Notes: a model not told the origin generated them from the sequence alone. Shown: positions 1 to 9,455, counted from the first letter of the stretch. The stretch is DNA of 64,000 nucleotides from an uncultured Erythrobacter sp. (GCF_947502395.1 NZ_CANMZM010000001.1:558001-622000); one strand, 5' to 3'. Made by a program: numbers and translations.

Positions 1-1
1 C

Positions 2-556
2 GCAATTGGCTATGCGCAGGAATCGGGTGTGCCATTTGAGCTTGGCATTATCCGATCACACTATGTCGGCCGGACCTTTATTCAACCGAGCGATGGCGCG
101 CGCGATTCGAGCGTGAAGCGCAAGCACAACGCCAATCGCGGACTTGTTGAAGGCAAACGCATAGTGCTGATCGACGATTCGATTGTGCGCGGGACAACCA
201 GCCTGAAAATCGTCCAGATGATGCGTGATGCAGGCGCGGCCGAGGTCCACTTTCGCGTCGCCAGCCCGCCAACCGCACATTCCTGTTTCTACGGCGTGGA
301 CACACCTGAACGCTCCAAATTGCTGGCGGCCCGTATGGATATTGAACCCATGCGCGAATTCATCAAAGCAGACAGCCTCGCCTTTATCTCAATCGACGGA
401 CTTTACCGGGCCGTGGGCGCCAAGGGCCGCGACAGTTCCTGCCCACAATTTTGCGATGCCTGCTTCACCGGTGACTACCCAACTTCACTCACCGATCTTG
501 CAAGAAATCAGGAAGGCAGCGATGAGCTCCCTTTCGCTGATCCAAAAGCGGCATAA
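2..556 (+). CDS. purF: amidophosphoribosyltransferase, 3' part
   Basis: This is the last 184 codons of glutamine-dependent amidophosphoribosyltransferase, which makes 5-phosphoribosylamine from PRPP and glutamine in the first step of de novo purine synthesis. The frame is open from base 2, so the N-terminal glutaminase domain lies outside the window. The phosphoribosyltransferase domain is visible: GIIRSHYVGRTFI, then the PRPP-binding loop VLIDDSIVRGTT at bases 164-199. The C-terminus carries the conserved Cys-rich CPQFCDACF. An SDR gene starts 12 bases after the stop and is probably cotranscribed. The identity is secure; only the start is unseen. Confidence 0.95.
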   Translation, partial: AIGYAQESGVPFELGIIRSHYVGRTFIQPSDGARDSSVKRKHNANRGLVEGKRIVLIDDSIVRGTTSLKIVQMMRDAGAAEVHFRVASPPTAHSCFYGVDTPERSKLLAARMDIEPMREFIKADSLAFISIDGLYRAVGAKGRDSSCPQFCDACFTGDYPTSLTDLARNQEGSDELPFADPKAA

Positions 557-568
557 ATCTCGGAATAT

Positions 569-1282
569 ATGGCAGACACAAAACCTCTCGCGGGACAGAC
601 CGCCCTCGTCACTGGCGCGAGCCGAGGCATCGGTGCAGCAACCGCAATCGCGCTCGCCGATGCAGGCGCACATGTTATCGTCTCCGCTCGTAAGGTCAAA
701 GAGCTCGAGGCGGTCGAAGACAAGATCCACGAGGCTGGCGGGACATCCACTATCGCGCCGGTCGATCTGACCGAACCAGACGCGATCAGCCGCTTGGCCT
801 CGGCCATTGCTGGACGTTGGGACACACTGGATATCATGGTGATTTCAGCGGCCTATTTGCCCGAGCTCACACCGCTTAGTCAGATCGAACCAAAGCAGTT
901 CAACACCGCGATCCTCACCAATGTGGTCGCGACGCAGGCTCTTTTGGCTTCCTTCGATCCGCTTTTGCGCCGTGCCAACGCGGGCAAAGTGATTGGCCTG
1001 ACGAGCAGTGTTGGTGCTGACCCTCGTGCATTCTGGGGTGCCTATGGATCAACTAAGGCAGCCTTCGACAATTTGCTCGAGACTTACGGCGCGGAAGTCG
1101 AAAAGCTGAGCGAGCTGCGCGTTGCTATCGTCGATCCCGGCGCAACCCGAACAGCCATGCGTGCTCGTGCCTATCCTGGTGAGAATCCCGAAACACTCAA
1201 AGTTCCCGAAGTCGTTGCCGAGCGCATTGTCACACTCGCGAGCGAAGGGTTCGAAACCGGCCACCGTGAGCGGTTCGACTGA
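569..1282 (+). CDS. short-chain dehydrogenase/reductase (SDR), substrate unknown
   Basis: This 237-residue classical SDR is a soluble NAD(P)-dependent oxidoreductase. The Rossmann motif TGASRGIG is at residues 15-22 and the catalytic YxxxK at Tyr159/Lys163, with a TSS serine near 146. The usual NNAG strand-4 motif is replaced by ISAAY near residues 92-96, so this is not a typical FabG. It starts 12 bases after purF and is likely its operon partner; such an SDR behind purF also occurs in related bacteria, as I recall. The substrate cannot be told from the sequence. Confidence 0.85.
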   Translation: MADTKPLAGQTALVTGASRGIGAATAIALADAGAHVIVSARKVKELEAVEDKIHEAGGTSTIAPVDLTEPDAISRLASAIAGRWDTLDIMVISAAYLPELTPLSQIEPKQFNTAILTNVVATQALLASFDPLLRRANAGKVIGLTSSVGADPRAFWGAYGSTKAAFDNLLETYGAEVEKLSELRVAIVDPGATRTAMRARAYPGENPETLKVPEVVAERIVTLASEGFETGHRERFD

Positions 1283-1422
1283 CTAATCGGGGGCTCTCTT
1301 CGTCCCCGCGATCATTCCTTATCGACCGATTAACCAAGACCTGAAACCTTCGATAAGGGAGATTCGGGCATCCCTTCTTCAATCATAGAAGCCCCCGCTG
1401 ATTGGAAGAAGGTTGTACGGCT

Positions 1423-1770
1423 ATGCCGATCGGAGATAACCGCTATCACACCGCCGCTCAGGAAGATCGTTGTTCACCGCGCACGCGACTGACGATCCCT
1501 GCGACCCTACGGGCATCAGGCGGTCGCGCATTCCAAACCAATGTGCAGGATCTTTCTATCTCGGGTTTCTCCGCGAGCTCAATCAACCGCATGCACGAAG
1601 GTCAGATGTGCTGGCTCACCCTGCCCGGGCTCGAATCGCTTCAGGCACAGGTTGTTTGGTGGGAGAACTGCATCGTTGGTTGTGCGTTCGAAGAGCTTCT
1701 CAGCCCAATCGTCCACGACAACATTCTGCAGCGTTACACCAGCACCGGTGTTAGTCGCCCAATGATCTGA
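1423..1770 (+). CDS. single-domain PilZ protein (c-di-GMP effector)
   Basis: This 115-residue protein is almost entirely a PilZ domain. It shows both c-di-GMP-binding motifs: RxxxR at residues 16-20 (RCSPR) and DxSxxG at 43-48 (DLSISG). Single-domain PilZ proteins act as cytoplasmic c-di-GMP receptors that change motility, adhesion or polysaccharide export through a partner. I chose ATG 1423 because GGAAGAAGG lies about 10 bases upstream; a TTG at 1402 in the same frame would add seven residues. No cyclase is adjacent, but two PilZ-containing GGDEF-EAL proteins lie at 46.8-51.4 kb. The target is unknown. Confidence 0.85.
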   Translation: MPIGDNRYHTAAQEDRCSPRTRLTIPATLRASGGRAFQTNVQDLSISGFSASSINRMHEGQMCWLTLPGLESLQAQVVWWENCIVGCAFEELLSPIVHDNILQRYTSTGVSRPMI

Positions 1771-1803
1771 ATTGAGGGGCGCGAGGCGTCGAGACCTCCT
1801 GCC

Positions 1804-2997
1804 TTAATCTAAAGCCGCAATCCGATATGTAATATCAAGCCATGTGGCGCGGTGCGCAAAACTGGTTGCGGTCGACCAATTGCCGACTACTGTAACAACC
1901 AATTCCTTTTCCGGAACAATCGTAATCGATTGCCCAAAAATCCCCTGCGCTCCAAAGCCTTGGGGATAGGTCCACCATTGGTAGCCATAGCCAAAACCGG
2001 GATTGTTATCGAAGTCTACCAGACTGTCGCCCGCTTCGGCAAACCAGCCCTCAGGTACTGAGCCACCGCCGCCTTCGAGTGCGAAGACACCCATACGAGT
2101 ATAGTCGCCCAAGGACAGCGACAGGCAGCAACCACCAATGCTTCCGCCCCGGGCATCGGCCATCCAGAAAAGGCCATCTGCCAGACCGGCAGGCTCGACA
2201 ATCTTCTCCTGCGCATATTCGGCCAGGGAAAGACCAACCGCGTTCTCAATCACCAGTCCGATGAGATTGGTCTCACCGGTCTTGTAGAGCCATTTCTCAC
2301 CGGCGGGAGCCTCGCGAGAGAGCCCGCGCATCTGGGCGACCGTAGCCTCCGCGCCAAATTCGAGGATGAACTGATTCATCTGGGCAACATCGCTTTTGGG
2401 ATCGGTGTAATCCTCATTCCACGCGACACCGCTGGTCATGGTTGCAATTTGACGAACGGTGACACCTTCGTAGGCCGATCCTGCCAGACCGGGCACATAG
2501 AGCGTGACTGGATCGTCGAGATTAGCGATAAAGCCATCTTGGATCGCTGCCCCCAGAAGGGTCGAAGTGAAGCTCTTGGCGACCGAGAAACTGGTCCAGC
2601 GCTGATCGCGCCCGAAGCCAAGTCCGTATTCTTCAAACCGCACAGCGCCCTTATGGTGCACCATGACGCCCGCCGCATTGGTATCTGCGATTACCTTGCG
2701 AATGGCGTGAGCAAGTTCATCTGGGAGCGGCTCTCCCGTGCTTAGCGCACGCGGGTTGGTTGAGGCTGGCACCTCCTTACCGGCAAACCAGTTTTCCATT
2801 TCGCGGAACCGTGTAGAGCGCTTTTCATCGCTCCAAAACAGCACCTGAAGTTCAGACGGTGCGCGCTCCGGTGGCGTGACATCGGTAACGGCGGCAAGCG
2901 GTTCAGAGACGCCTTCAAATCCTTCGGCGGCACCAAAACTGCAAGCACTCAGGGCGAGCGTTGCAACACTCGCTAACATAGTTGGTATCCGCTTCAT
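1804..2997 (-). CDS. beta-lactamase-fold serine hydrolase, lipoprotein
   Basis: This 397-residue protein is of the class C beta-lactamase/DD-peptidase/esterase fold. It starts with a lipoprotein signal peptide ending in LSAC (Cys19), so it should be membrane-anchored outside the cytoplasm. The nucleophile motif SxxK is SVAK at Ser138-Lys141, followed by a YKTGETN stretch in the place of the YxN element. A GGCC pair later in the protein is shared with its neighbour. The family includes esterases and D-aminopeptidases, and sequence alone does not show beta-lactamase activity. It lies just downstream of a paralogue on the same strand (spacing 26 bases); the two look like a tandem duplication. 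Confidence 0.8.
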   Translation of the reverse strand: MKRIPTMLASVATLALSACSFGAAEGFEGVSEPLAAVTDVTPPERAPSELQVLFWSDEKRSTRFREMENWFAGKEVPASTNPRALSTGEPLPDELAHAIRKVIADTNAAGVMVHHKGAVRFEEYGLGFGRDQRWTSFSVAKSFTSTLLGAAIQDGFIANLDDPVTLYVPGLAGSAYEGVTVRQIATMTSGVAWNEDYTDPKSDVAQMNQFILEFGAEATVAQMRGLSREAPAGEKWLYKTGETNLIGLVIENAVGLSLAEYAQEKIVEPAGLADGLFWMADARGGSIGGCCLSLSLGDYTRMGVFALEGGGGSVPEGWFAEAGDSLVDFDNNPGFGYGYQWWTYPQGFGAQGIFGQSITIVPEKELVVTVVGNWSTATSFAHRATWLDITYRIAALD

Positions 2998-3023
2998 TCT
3001 ACCCGCTCCCCTATCCGTGCAGC

Positions 3024-4247
3024 TTACGCCGCAGCTTCGGTGTTTTCCTGCTCTTCCGTGTCTTCATTCAAAGCGTCCACCGCGCTTTGCACTGCGCGAT
3101 AGAATTCAAGCCGCTGAGCATCCTGTTCGGTTGGCACCGCGCTGGGCCAATTGGCGTTGGACGCAATGATGAGGTCGCGAGCCTCATCTATGAAGATACC
3201 CTGCCCAAAGATTCCTTGAGCCGCATAGGCACCATCATCATAAGTCCACCATTGGTAACCGTAGCCTTCGCCAGGAGTGCCAATCTCCGCTTGTTTCGTG
3301 GTTGCTGCCGCAATCCAGTTCTCTGGCAAGATCGCCTTTCCGTTAACGCGCCCACCGCCGAGCATAAAGAGGCCAAATCGCGCCATGTCCCGCGTCGCGG
3401 CCTGGATGCAGCAACCACTGATCTCATTGCCCGCATTGTTGAGCAGCCAGGTCGCGTCCTGCTGCATACCGAAAGGTGCCCAAATTTTCTCGGAGAGATA
3501 ATCCGCGAGTGACTTGCCCGTTGCCTCGCTCACCAGAATGCCAATCAGGTTCGTCTCGCCAGTCTTGTAGACCCATTTCTCACCCGATGGAGCCTCACGT
3601 GGGAGGCTGCGCATATAGCTAACGGTGGTGTCCATGCCCTCTTCGGGTTGGTGATTGTTGAACTGGGCGACATCGGAATTTGGGTCACCGTAATCCTCGT
3701 TCCAAGCCACTCCGCTGGTCATGGTAAGCAATTGGGCAACCGATACATCGTCATACGCAGAGCCCTTGAGATCGACGATATAGTCGGTGACCGGATCATC
3801 AACCGACCGAATGGCACCATCGGCGATGGCCGCTCCGACTAGGGTCGAGGTAAGGCTCTTGGCGACCGAGAAGCTGGTCCATTTGGCGTCAGCAGTGAAA
3901 TCCAGACCGTATTCTTCAAGCACCACATTGCCTTTGTGAACAATCACCAATGCCGCTGAACGCTGGTTTGCCATATAGTCCGTAACATCAATATCGAGAG
4001 GGAGCGGATCGCCTTTAGGCAGCTCTAGCCTCTCATCCCCGGCCGCAATTGTGTGTGCGCCCGCGAGCACCGGAAAACCGTCGAGCACTCGGAAACCCGC
4101 ATCACGCTCCTCGATCGACCAGAACAGGACGTTGGGATCTGTCTGTCCCTTTGCGAGAAACGCGCGCGCGTCCTCATCAAGGGAGAACCAAGCCCCACCA
4201 AGCCCTATTGCGACGAGTCCCACAATCACCAAAACTGCTTTCTTCAT
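3024..4247 (-). CDS. beta-lactamase-fold serine hydrolase, membrane-anchored
   Basis: This is the 407-residue paralogue of the preceding lipoprotein. It has an uncleaved-looking N-terminal membrane segment (residues 3-20) instead of a lipobox. The SxxK nucleophile is SVAK at Ser127-Lys130, and YKTGETNLIG and a GCC motif match the neighbour closely. The C-terminus ends in a Glu/Ala-rich tail. The catalytic domain should face the periplasm. It starts 23 bases downstream of the cyclopropane synthase gene, so it may share that transcript. The substrate is unknown; esterase, peptidase or weak beta-lactamase activity are all possible. Confidence 0.8.
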   Translation of the reverse strand: MKKAVLVIVGLVAIGLGGAWFSLDEDARAFLAKGQTDPNVLFWSIEERDAGFRVLDGFPVLAGAHTIAAGDERLELPKGDPLPLDIDVTDYMANQRSAALVIVHKGNVVLEEYGLDFTADAKWTSFSVAKSLTSTLVGAAIADGAIRSVDDPVTDYIVDLKGSAYDDVSVAQLLTMTSGVAWNEDYGDPNSDVAQFNNHQPEEGMDTTVSYMRSLPREAPSGEKWVYKTGETNLIGILVSEATGKSLADYLSEKIWAPFGMQQDATWLLNNAGNEISGCCIQAATRDMARFGLFMLGGGRVNGKAILPENWIAAATTKQAEIGTPGEGYGYQWWTYDDGAYAAQGIFGQGIFIDEARDLIIASNANWPSAVPTEQDAQRLEFYRAVQSAVDALNEDTEEQENTEAAA

Positions 4248-4269
4248 GGGTAGACCCCTGCCCCCGTTT

Positions 4270-5520
4270 CTATGCCTTGATCAGCGTTACCTGATGCACA
4301 TCGATATTGCCTGCGCGAAATCCCGCCTCGCAATAGGTGAGGTAAAACTTCCAAAGCCGGACAAATCGGTGATCAAACCCTGCTGGCAAGCGTTTCTCAT
4401 GTACTGCTGCATCAAAGTTCGCATGCCAAAGGCGCAGTGTTTCAGCGTAATCGAGACCGAAATCGACCTGATCACGCCATTCCAGACCACGCTCTTCCGC
4501 CAACGCACGAAACTCGCTTGTGCGGATCAGCATGCCCCCGGGGAAGATATAGGCCTGAATAAAATCAACGGTTTGCGCGTAAGCATCATAAAGGTCGTCC
4601 GCGATGGAGATATATTGGATCGCGGCGCGTCCACCAGGTTTCAGACTGCGCGCAACGCAATCCATAAAGTCAGGCCAATACTCGCGGCCCAAAGCCTCGA
4701 CCATCTCACACGAGACAATAGCGTCATACTGGCTGGTGACATCGCGGTAATCGAGCTTGAGGAAGTCGACATTTTCGCTGGCAGATGCGCGTGCATATCC
4801 AAGCTGCTCATCGGAAAGGCTGATCGCAGTAACGTGTGCTCCACCCTTCGCCAAATGATCCGCCAAAGAGCCCCAACCGCACCCAATTTCGAGGGCGGAA
4901 TCAGGGTCCGCTAGCCTCTCGGACAATGCCGAAAATTTGCGGCGTTGAGCAGCTTCGAGCCCATCAGACCCAATCGAAAAGGCACTCGAATAGGCCATCG
5001 TTGGATCAAGCCATGCACGGTAGAAATCATTCCCGATATCGTAATGCGCAGCGATGTTGCGAAGCGAACCGACCTTACTGTTGCGGTTGAGCCTATGTGC
5101 CAATTTGGCCGCCCATTTGAACGGACCGGTGCTGCGCGCCGCGTCACCTAAGGTACGCACATTGGCGGACATCAGCGCGAGCAAGGCCACCATATCAGGT
5201 GTCTCCCACTCGCCCGCTTCATAGCCTTGGTAAAACCCAATTACCCCGCTTGCCGCAAGCCGCAAAAGCGCGCGCCAATCCTTCAGCCAAATCTCTGCAT
5301 CGAACCCGGGTGAACGCCCGCCCAGCATCTCGGTCGTGCCATCAGGGAGATGCGCCAGCAACGAACCCCGTTCGAGACCGGTGTCAATTCGACGCACGAT
5401 AGTCCGAAAACCGGGAGAGATCAGGCGTGTTAGGAGGCTTGGGGCAGAGGCAAAACGCTCGCCTGCATGGAGAAGCGCACTGCCCCTTACCTCTTCATGT
5501 GTCGCGCCCTGCACCGTCAT
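4270..5520 (-). CDS. cfa: cyclopropane-fatty-acyl-phospholipid synthase
   Basis: This 416-residue SAM-dependent enzyme adds a methylene bridge to unsaturated acyl chains of membrane phospholipids, usually in stationary phase or under stress. The family signature HYDIGNDFYRAWLDPTMAYS lies near residues 159-178 and the SAM motif LEIGCGWGSLA at 210-220. The C-terminal part is complete, and the length fits Cfa proteins. It sits downstream of a photolyase gene (69-base gap) on the same strand, a neighbourhood that would suit a general stress or light response; this is an inference. The two serine hydrolase genes follow closely. Confidence 0.92.
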   Translation of the reverse strand: MTVQGATHEEVRGSALLHAGERFASAPSLLTRLISPGFRTIVRRIDTGLERGSLLAHLPDGTTEMLGGRSPGFDAEIWLKDWRALLRLAASGVIGFYQGYEAGEWETPDMVALLALMSANVRTLGDAARSTGPFKWAAKLAHRLNRNSKVGSLRNIAAHYDIGNDFYRAWLDPTMAYSSAFSIGSDGLEAAQRRKFSALSERLADPDSALEIGCGWGSLADHLAKGGAHVTAISLSDEQLGYARASASENVDFLKLDYRDVTSQYDAIVSCEMVEALGREYWPDFMDCVARSLKPGGRAAIQYISIADDLYDAYAQTVDFIQAYIFPGGMLIRTSEFRALAEERGLEWRDQVDFGLDYAETLRLWHANFDAAVHEKRLPAGFDHRFVRLWKFYLTYCEAGFRAGNIDVHQVTLIKA

Positions 5521-5589
5521 GTCTCACCCATAGGCCCGGGAGAAAGGCCTGAGCAAGAGAGGCTTAGCGGTTTTACCGCCAGCGTGGGC

Positions 5590-6984
5590 TCAATCGCCTT
5601 TCATCGCCCGGTATGCTGCCAAAGCACGCTCGCGGGCGGCTTTATGGGCGATCATCTTGGAAGGATAGGACTTGGGCAAGCAGCCGTGGTCTTCCGGATC
5701 ATGGATATAAGGCTCATCAAGGCTGGCGAGCTCGGGAACGAATTTGCGGATATAGGCAGCCGCGTCGAATTTCTCCGACTGCGAGAGCGGTGCCATTATG
5801 CGCACAAACATATTCGAATCGACTCCAGTCCCAGCGGTCCATTGCCAATTGGTGGCGTTCGACGCGTAATCGGCATCGACTAGTGTGTCCCAGAACCATT
5901 GTTCCCCGTGTCGCCAGTCAATCAACAGGTGCTTGATAAGGAAACTCGCCGTGATCATTCGGATACGGTTGTGCATCCACCCGGTCTGCCAAAGCTCGCG
6001 CATGCCAGCATCCACAATCGGGTAACCGGTGCGACCTTGCTGCCATTTCTTAAGATCGCGTGCAGCTTGCGGATCGGTCTCAGGATTGCGCCACTGAATT
6101 TGGTCGAAGTCCTCGCGGTAGTTACTCCGCGCGTAAAGCGGGAACTGCGCCACGGTGTTCTGGGCATAGTCTCGCCAGATCAGTTCGCCCTCGTAAGTGT
6201 CCCACCCTTTTGAGCGTTTGTGCTTCAACTTATGCCAAATCTGCAACGGGGTGATCTCACCAAAATGAAGGTGAGGTGACAGGCGAGATGTCTTCTCGAC
6301 CGAAGGGTGATTGCGCTTGTCGTCATAATCATCGACGTGGGTCTCCCACCAATCGAGCCGCTCGTGAGCCGCGGCCTCACCCACATTCCAGAAATCGCGC
6401 ATACCACCTGCCCAATCAGGCTTGGTTGGAAGCAGGTTCAAGTCCTCTAGCGCATCGCTTACCGGGAGGCTCTCGGGCGACGACAAACTCTCAGGTTCCG
6501 GCAATATATCGCGTGGTGGAAACTGTGAGCGCACAGCGCGGCTGAATGGAGTGTAGATTTTGTATTGCCCGCCCGAACCCGTTTTGATTGATCCCATGAC
6601 GGTCAGAAAGTTCGCATCGTCATATCGCTGCAAGTCAATCTTCTCGCCCAGCGCTTTTTCCGCATTGCGCCACCAAGGTTCGAAATGGCGGTTCGCGTGG
6701 ATGGTGATCGCGCCGGTCTCCGCAGCAATCTGCAGCAATTGTTCCACCGCATCACCGCACCGAAGCACGATCTTTGCATGGCGCTGGGCAAAGCTGCGTT
6801 GAAGGCTCTCCAGCGAATGGTGCAACCACCAGCGTGAAGCGCCGCCATAGGCATGGGTACTGGCTCGGTCATCATCGAGTACATAAACTGCGATCACCGG
6901 GCCGCGTTTGGCGGCTTCATACAGGGCAGGATTGTCCGCCATGCGCAGGTCGCGCCTCAGCCAGACGATTTGTGTGTCACTCAT
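5590..6984 (-). CDS. phrB: deoxyribodipyrimidine photo-lyase
   Basis: This 464-residue flavoprotein repairs UV-induced cyclobutane pyrimidine dimers using light. The N-terminal photolyase domain starts with VWLRRDLRMADNPAL. The FAD-binding domain carries YPIVDAGMRELWQTGWMHNR, then ASFLIKHLLIDWRHGEQ and the ASNATNWQWTAGTGVD stretch typical of class I CPD photolyases. It has a normal length and no visible damage. It lies 15 bases downstream of the membrane hydrolase gene and 69 bases upstream of cfa, all on the minus strand. The presence of a photolyase fits a light-exposed surface-water organism. Confidence 0.93.
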   Translation of the reverse strand: MSDTQIVWLRRDLRMADNPALYEAAKRGPVIAVYVLDDDRASTHAYGGASRWWLHHSLESLQRSFAQRHAKIVLRCGDAVEQLLQIAAETGAITIHANRHFEPWWRNAEKALGEKIDLQRYDDANFLTVMGSIKTGSGGQYKIYTPFSRAVRSQFPPRDILPEPESLSSPESLPVSDALEDLNLLPTKPDWAGGMRDFWNVGEAAAHERLDWWETHVDDYDDKRNHPSVEKTSRLSPHLHFGEITPLQIWHKLKHKRSKGWDTYEGELIWRDYAQNTVAQFPLYARSNYREDFDQIQWRNPETDPQAARDLKKWQQGRTGYPIVDAGMRELWQTGWMHNRIRMITASFLIKHLLIDWRHGEQWFWDTLVDADYASNATNWQWTAGTGVDSNMFVRIMAPLSQSEKFDAAAYIRKFVPELASLDEPYIHDPEDHGCLPKSYPSKMIAHKAARERALAAYRAMKGD

Positions 6985-6999
6985 GCGAGGTGAAGCGCT

Positions 7000-7956
7000 T
7001 TAGTCGCTCCCAAGTTCCTCACATTGCAAATCAGGGACGGGTACGGTGAACCGGTCCCGCGTGAGAGGGTCATAGAAACGCGCATCAAACAAGTTCAATG
7101 ATCCGTCATCAGCGCGCATTGCCATGGGCGCTCTCGACCAGAAGAGGAATGCTTCGAGCTGGGCATTGTGATGATACCCATCACCAAAGTCCGGAAGCAC
7201 ACACTGCGTAGCGGCGGAATGGCGATAACCATACCCTGCGTCATCCCCGTCCCACCGGTTGGAAACCCATCGACCATCTTCGAGTTTAGCAATCCGTTCC
7301 CGGCTGAGTGATGTAATGGGCTCAGGCGAGGCAATAAACTCAGTCGGATAAGGTTCTGCGAGAACACCCTTCGTCTGATAAGTTATCCATGTAATGGCCC
7401 AATTCATAGCGATGTAGGCAAGCATTATTGCGATCGCGCCACGCGCAATTGGTCGCTGATTACCGCCAGACTTCTCTCGGGCGCAACCCCACCAGACAGA
7501 GACTAAGAGAAGCGCCCATAGCCACACGTCGATAATAAACAGCGTATCGCCATAGGCCCAAGTGGGCGCAAACGGCTCCCAAAATCGAACGCCATAAACG
7601 TTCAACCAATCGAGCAAGGGATGGCTCAAGGCTCCCAGAAAACTCAAACCATAAAGCCAGCCAAAATGGACCGGCAAACGCCCCTCTGGTCGTTTACCCC
7701 GCTTGGTTTGCCAACGGTCATAATACCAAAGGATGCCCGCCAAGATCAGCGGTAAGATGACCAACGCAGGCGGTCCGTGGGTGATCCCACGCCGAAACCC
7801 CAAATGCTCGGTCCCCTCGAGCCAGAAGAAACACGCCGCATCAACATCGGGCAGATTCGCCCCGATGATGAGCGCAGGCATTCCAAGCCCGGTCTTCTTC
7901 TTAAGGCCCGCCTGTCCCATAACTGCGCCGACGAGGCTATGCGTCAAATTATCCAT
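7000..7956 (-). CDS. membrane-bound metal-dependent hydrolase, YdjM type
   Basis: This 318-residue integral membrane protein belongs to the LexA-regulated, membrane-bound putative hydrolase family (YdjM-like). It opens with MDNLTHSLVGAVMGQAG, followed by GANLPDVDA and, further on, the conserved RRGITHGPP and LSHPLLDWLNVYG motifs whose His and Asp residues are thought to bind metal. Four to five hydrophobic segments alternate with these motifs. The last 120 residues are soluble and probably face one side of the membrane. The biochemical role of the family is not established. The photolyase gene follows after 15 bases, so a DNA-damage link is plausible but unproven. Confidence 0.8.
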   Translation of the reverse strand: MDNLTHSLVGAVMGQAGLKKKTGLGMPALIIGANLPDVDAACFFWLEGTEHLGFRRGITHGPPALVILPLILAGILWYYDRWQTKRGKRPEGRLPVHFGWLYGLSFLGALSHPLLDWLNVYGVRFWEPFAPTWAYGDTLFIIDVWLWALLLVSVWWGCAREKSGGNQRPIARGAIAIMLAYIAMNWAITWITYQTKGVLAEPYPTEFIASPEPITSLSRERIAKLEDGRWVSNRWDGDDAGYGYRHSAATQCVLPDFGDGYHHNAQLEAFLFWSRAPMAMRADDGSLNLFDARFYDPLTRDRFTVPVPDLQCEELGSD

Positions 7957-8030
7957 TTGTGATTTCCATTTGCTGGCGATTAGCGATGGTGCATAGGTCC
8001 GTCAAAGACCAAGCGGGAGAACCCCAAGTA

Positions 8031-8975
8031 ATGACCGAAAGCCCCTATACGCGCCCGGATATGAAGGCCTTTCTAGACGCACTTGCAGCAGTGGGTGGTC
8101 CAGCACTGGCTGATATGACGCTCGAAGAGGCACGCCAGTCTTATGTCGCGCTGCACGCAATGGCCGACCGCCCGGCCCGCGACCTTGCGGTTATTCGCGA
8201 TCTGACGTGCCCCGGACCTGCGGGCGATATCCCCTTACGCCTCTACGATGCGCGCGAGAGCCGTGATCCCGGGCCGCTCATCACGTTTTATCACGGCGGT
8301 GGCTTTGTGATTGGCGATCTGGAAACCCATCACAATCTTTGCACAGAGATCGCTGCGCTGATGGACCTACCCTTGATCGCGGTCGATTACCGCCGCGCGC
8401 CCGAACACCCTTTCCCCGCAGCGATTGAAGACTGTGAGGCAGCCACGCGCTGGGTCGCGTCCTCACCGGCAGAACTGGACCGCAAAGCAACCGGGATCAT
8501 CTCCATGGGCGACAGCGCAGGCGGGAATGCAACGATTGTGGTCGGGCAAGTGTTGGGTGCCTCGCCCGCCGATGTGCCGATTGTGTTGCAAGTTCCCATC
8601 TTCCCGCTCGCCAGCAATGCCATCGGCTCTGATAGTCTTGAAACTTTCGCCGAAGGCCATGTGCTTACCAAGGCTGCAATCGAGTTCTTCGATGCAGCCT
8701 ATCAGGCTGACCGCACCGATCCGCGCGGCTTTCCGATCCTTGGCGATCATTCCAACGCTCCGCCAACGGTTGTCGCAACCGCCAGCCTTGATCCCATCCG
8801 CGATTCGGGTCGCGACTACGCCAAGGCCTTGGTCGAGGCGAGGCGCGATGTGGTCTATTTGGAGATGCAAGGTGTGACTCATTCCTTCACCAATATCCGC
8901 GCCGCTGTGCCAAGCACACAATCAGACCTTGAGCGGATAATCGGCGCGATGACGCTGATGCTGGGGAGCGTCTAA
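8031..8975 (+). CDS. alpha/beta hydrolase, HSL-type esterase
   Basis: This 314-residue enzyme is of the hormone-sensitive-lipase family (bacterial family IV esterases), expected to cleave short acyl esters in the cytoplasm. The oxyanion motif HGGG is at residues 88-91 and the nucleophile elbow GDSAG centres on Ser162. The Asp (SLDPIRD) and His (GVTHSF) of the triad are visible near the C-terminus. I chose ATG 8031, which has GCGGGAGA upstream, over in-frame starts further upstream that overlap the divergent gene's promoter. The rppH gene begins directly after the stop codon, so the two are cotranscribed. Confidence 0.88.
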   Translation: MTESPYTRPDMKAFLDALAAVGGPALADMTLEEARQSYVALHAMADRPARDLAVIRDLTCPGPAGDIPLRLYDARESRDPGPLITFYHGGGFVIGDLETHHNLCTEIAALMDLPLIAVDYRRAPEHPFPAAIEDCEAATRWVASSPAELDRKATGIISMGDSAGGNATIVVGQVLGASPADVPIVLQVPIFPLASNAIGSDSLETFAEGHVLTKAAIEFFDAAYQADRTDPRGFPILGDHSNAPPTVVATASLDPIRDSGRDYAKALVEARRDVVYLEMQGVTHSFTNIRAAVPSTQSDLERIIGAMTLMLGSV

Positions 8976-9449
8976 GTGAGCGACCTTCCTTACCGTCCTT
9001 GTGCTGGGTTCATGCTCGTAAACCAAGAAAACCACGTTTTCGTGGGCGAGCGCATCGACAAGCGCGCACATGGCTTTTGGCAAATGCCCCAGGGCGGCAT
9101 TGATCCGGGCGAACAGCCTAGGGCTGCGGCAATTAGAGAGCTTCAGGAGGAAACTGGGGTTGGCGCAGATTTGGTGGAGATCATTGCTGGCGGGGACAGG
9201 ACCTTCAAATATGACCTTCCGCCAGAGCTCTTGGGTCGCATTTGGAAGGGCAAATATCGCGGTCAGGAACAGCATTGGTATCTTGGTCGCTTTACCGGAA
9301 GCGATGCCGACATCGACCTCAACGCCCATCATGAAGCCGAGTTTCAGTCCTTCCGCTGGGTAAACGTTCACGATCTACCCAAGCTTATCATCCCGTTCAA
9401 ACGCGCAGTTTACGAAGAACTGGTCGCGGAATTCGCGCCCCTGATCTAA
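8976..9449 (+). CDS. rppH: RNA pyrophosphohydrolase
   Basis: This 157-residue Nudix hydrolase removes pyrophosphate from the 5' end of mRNA and starts 5'-dependent decay; some family members act on diadenosine polyphosphates. The Nudix box GGIDPGEQPRAAAIRELQEE(TGV) spans residues 40-62 with all consensus Gly, Arg and Glu residues. RPCAGFMLVN at the start and FWQMPQGG before the box are typical of RppH. It begins with GTG immediately after the esterase stop codon (TAAGTG), which suggests translational coupling. The length is normal. Confidence 0.9.
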   Translation: MSDLPYRPCAGFMLVNQENHVFVGERIDKRAHGFWQMPQGGIDPGEQPRAAAIRELQEETGVGADLVEIIAGGDRTFKYDLPPELLGRIWKGKYRGQEQHWYLGRFTGSDADIDLNAHHEAEFQSFRWVNVHDLPKLIIPFKRAVYEELVAEFAPLI

Positions 9450-9455
9450 GCTTGC

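Noticed and set aside
4051..4914. Open frame of 287 codons antisense to the serine hydrolase and cfa genes
   Set aside because: It spans two well-identified genes on the other strand and has no domain.
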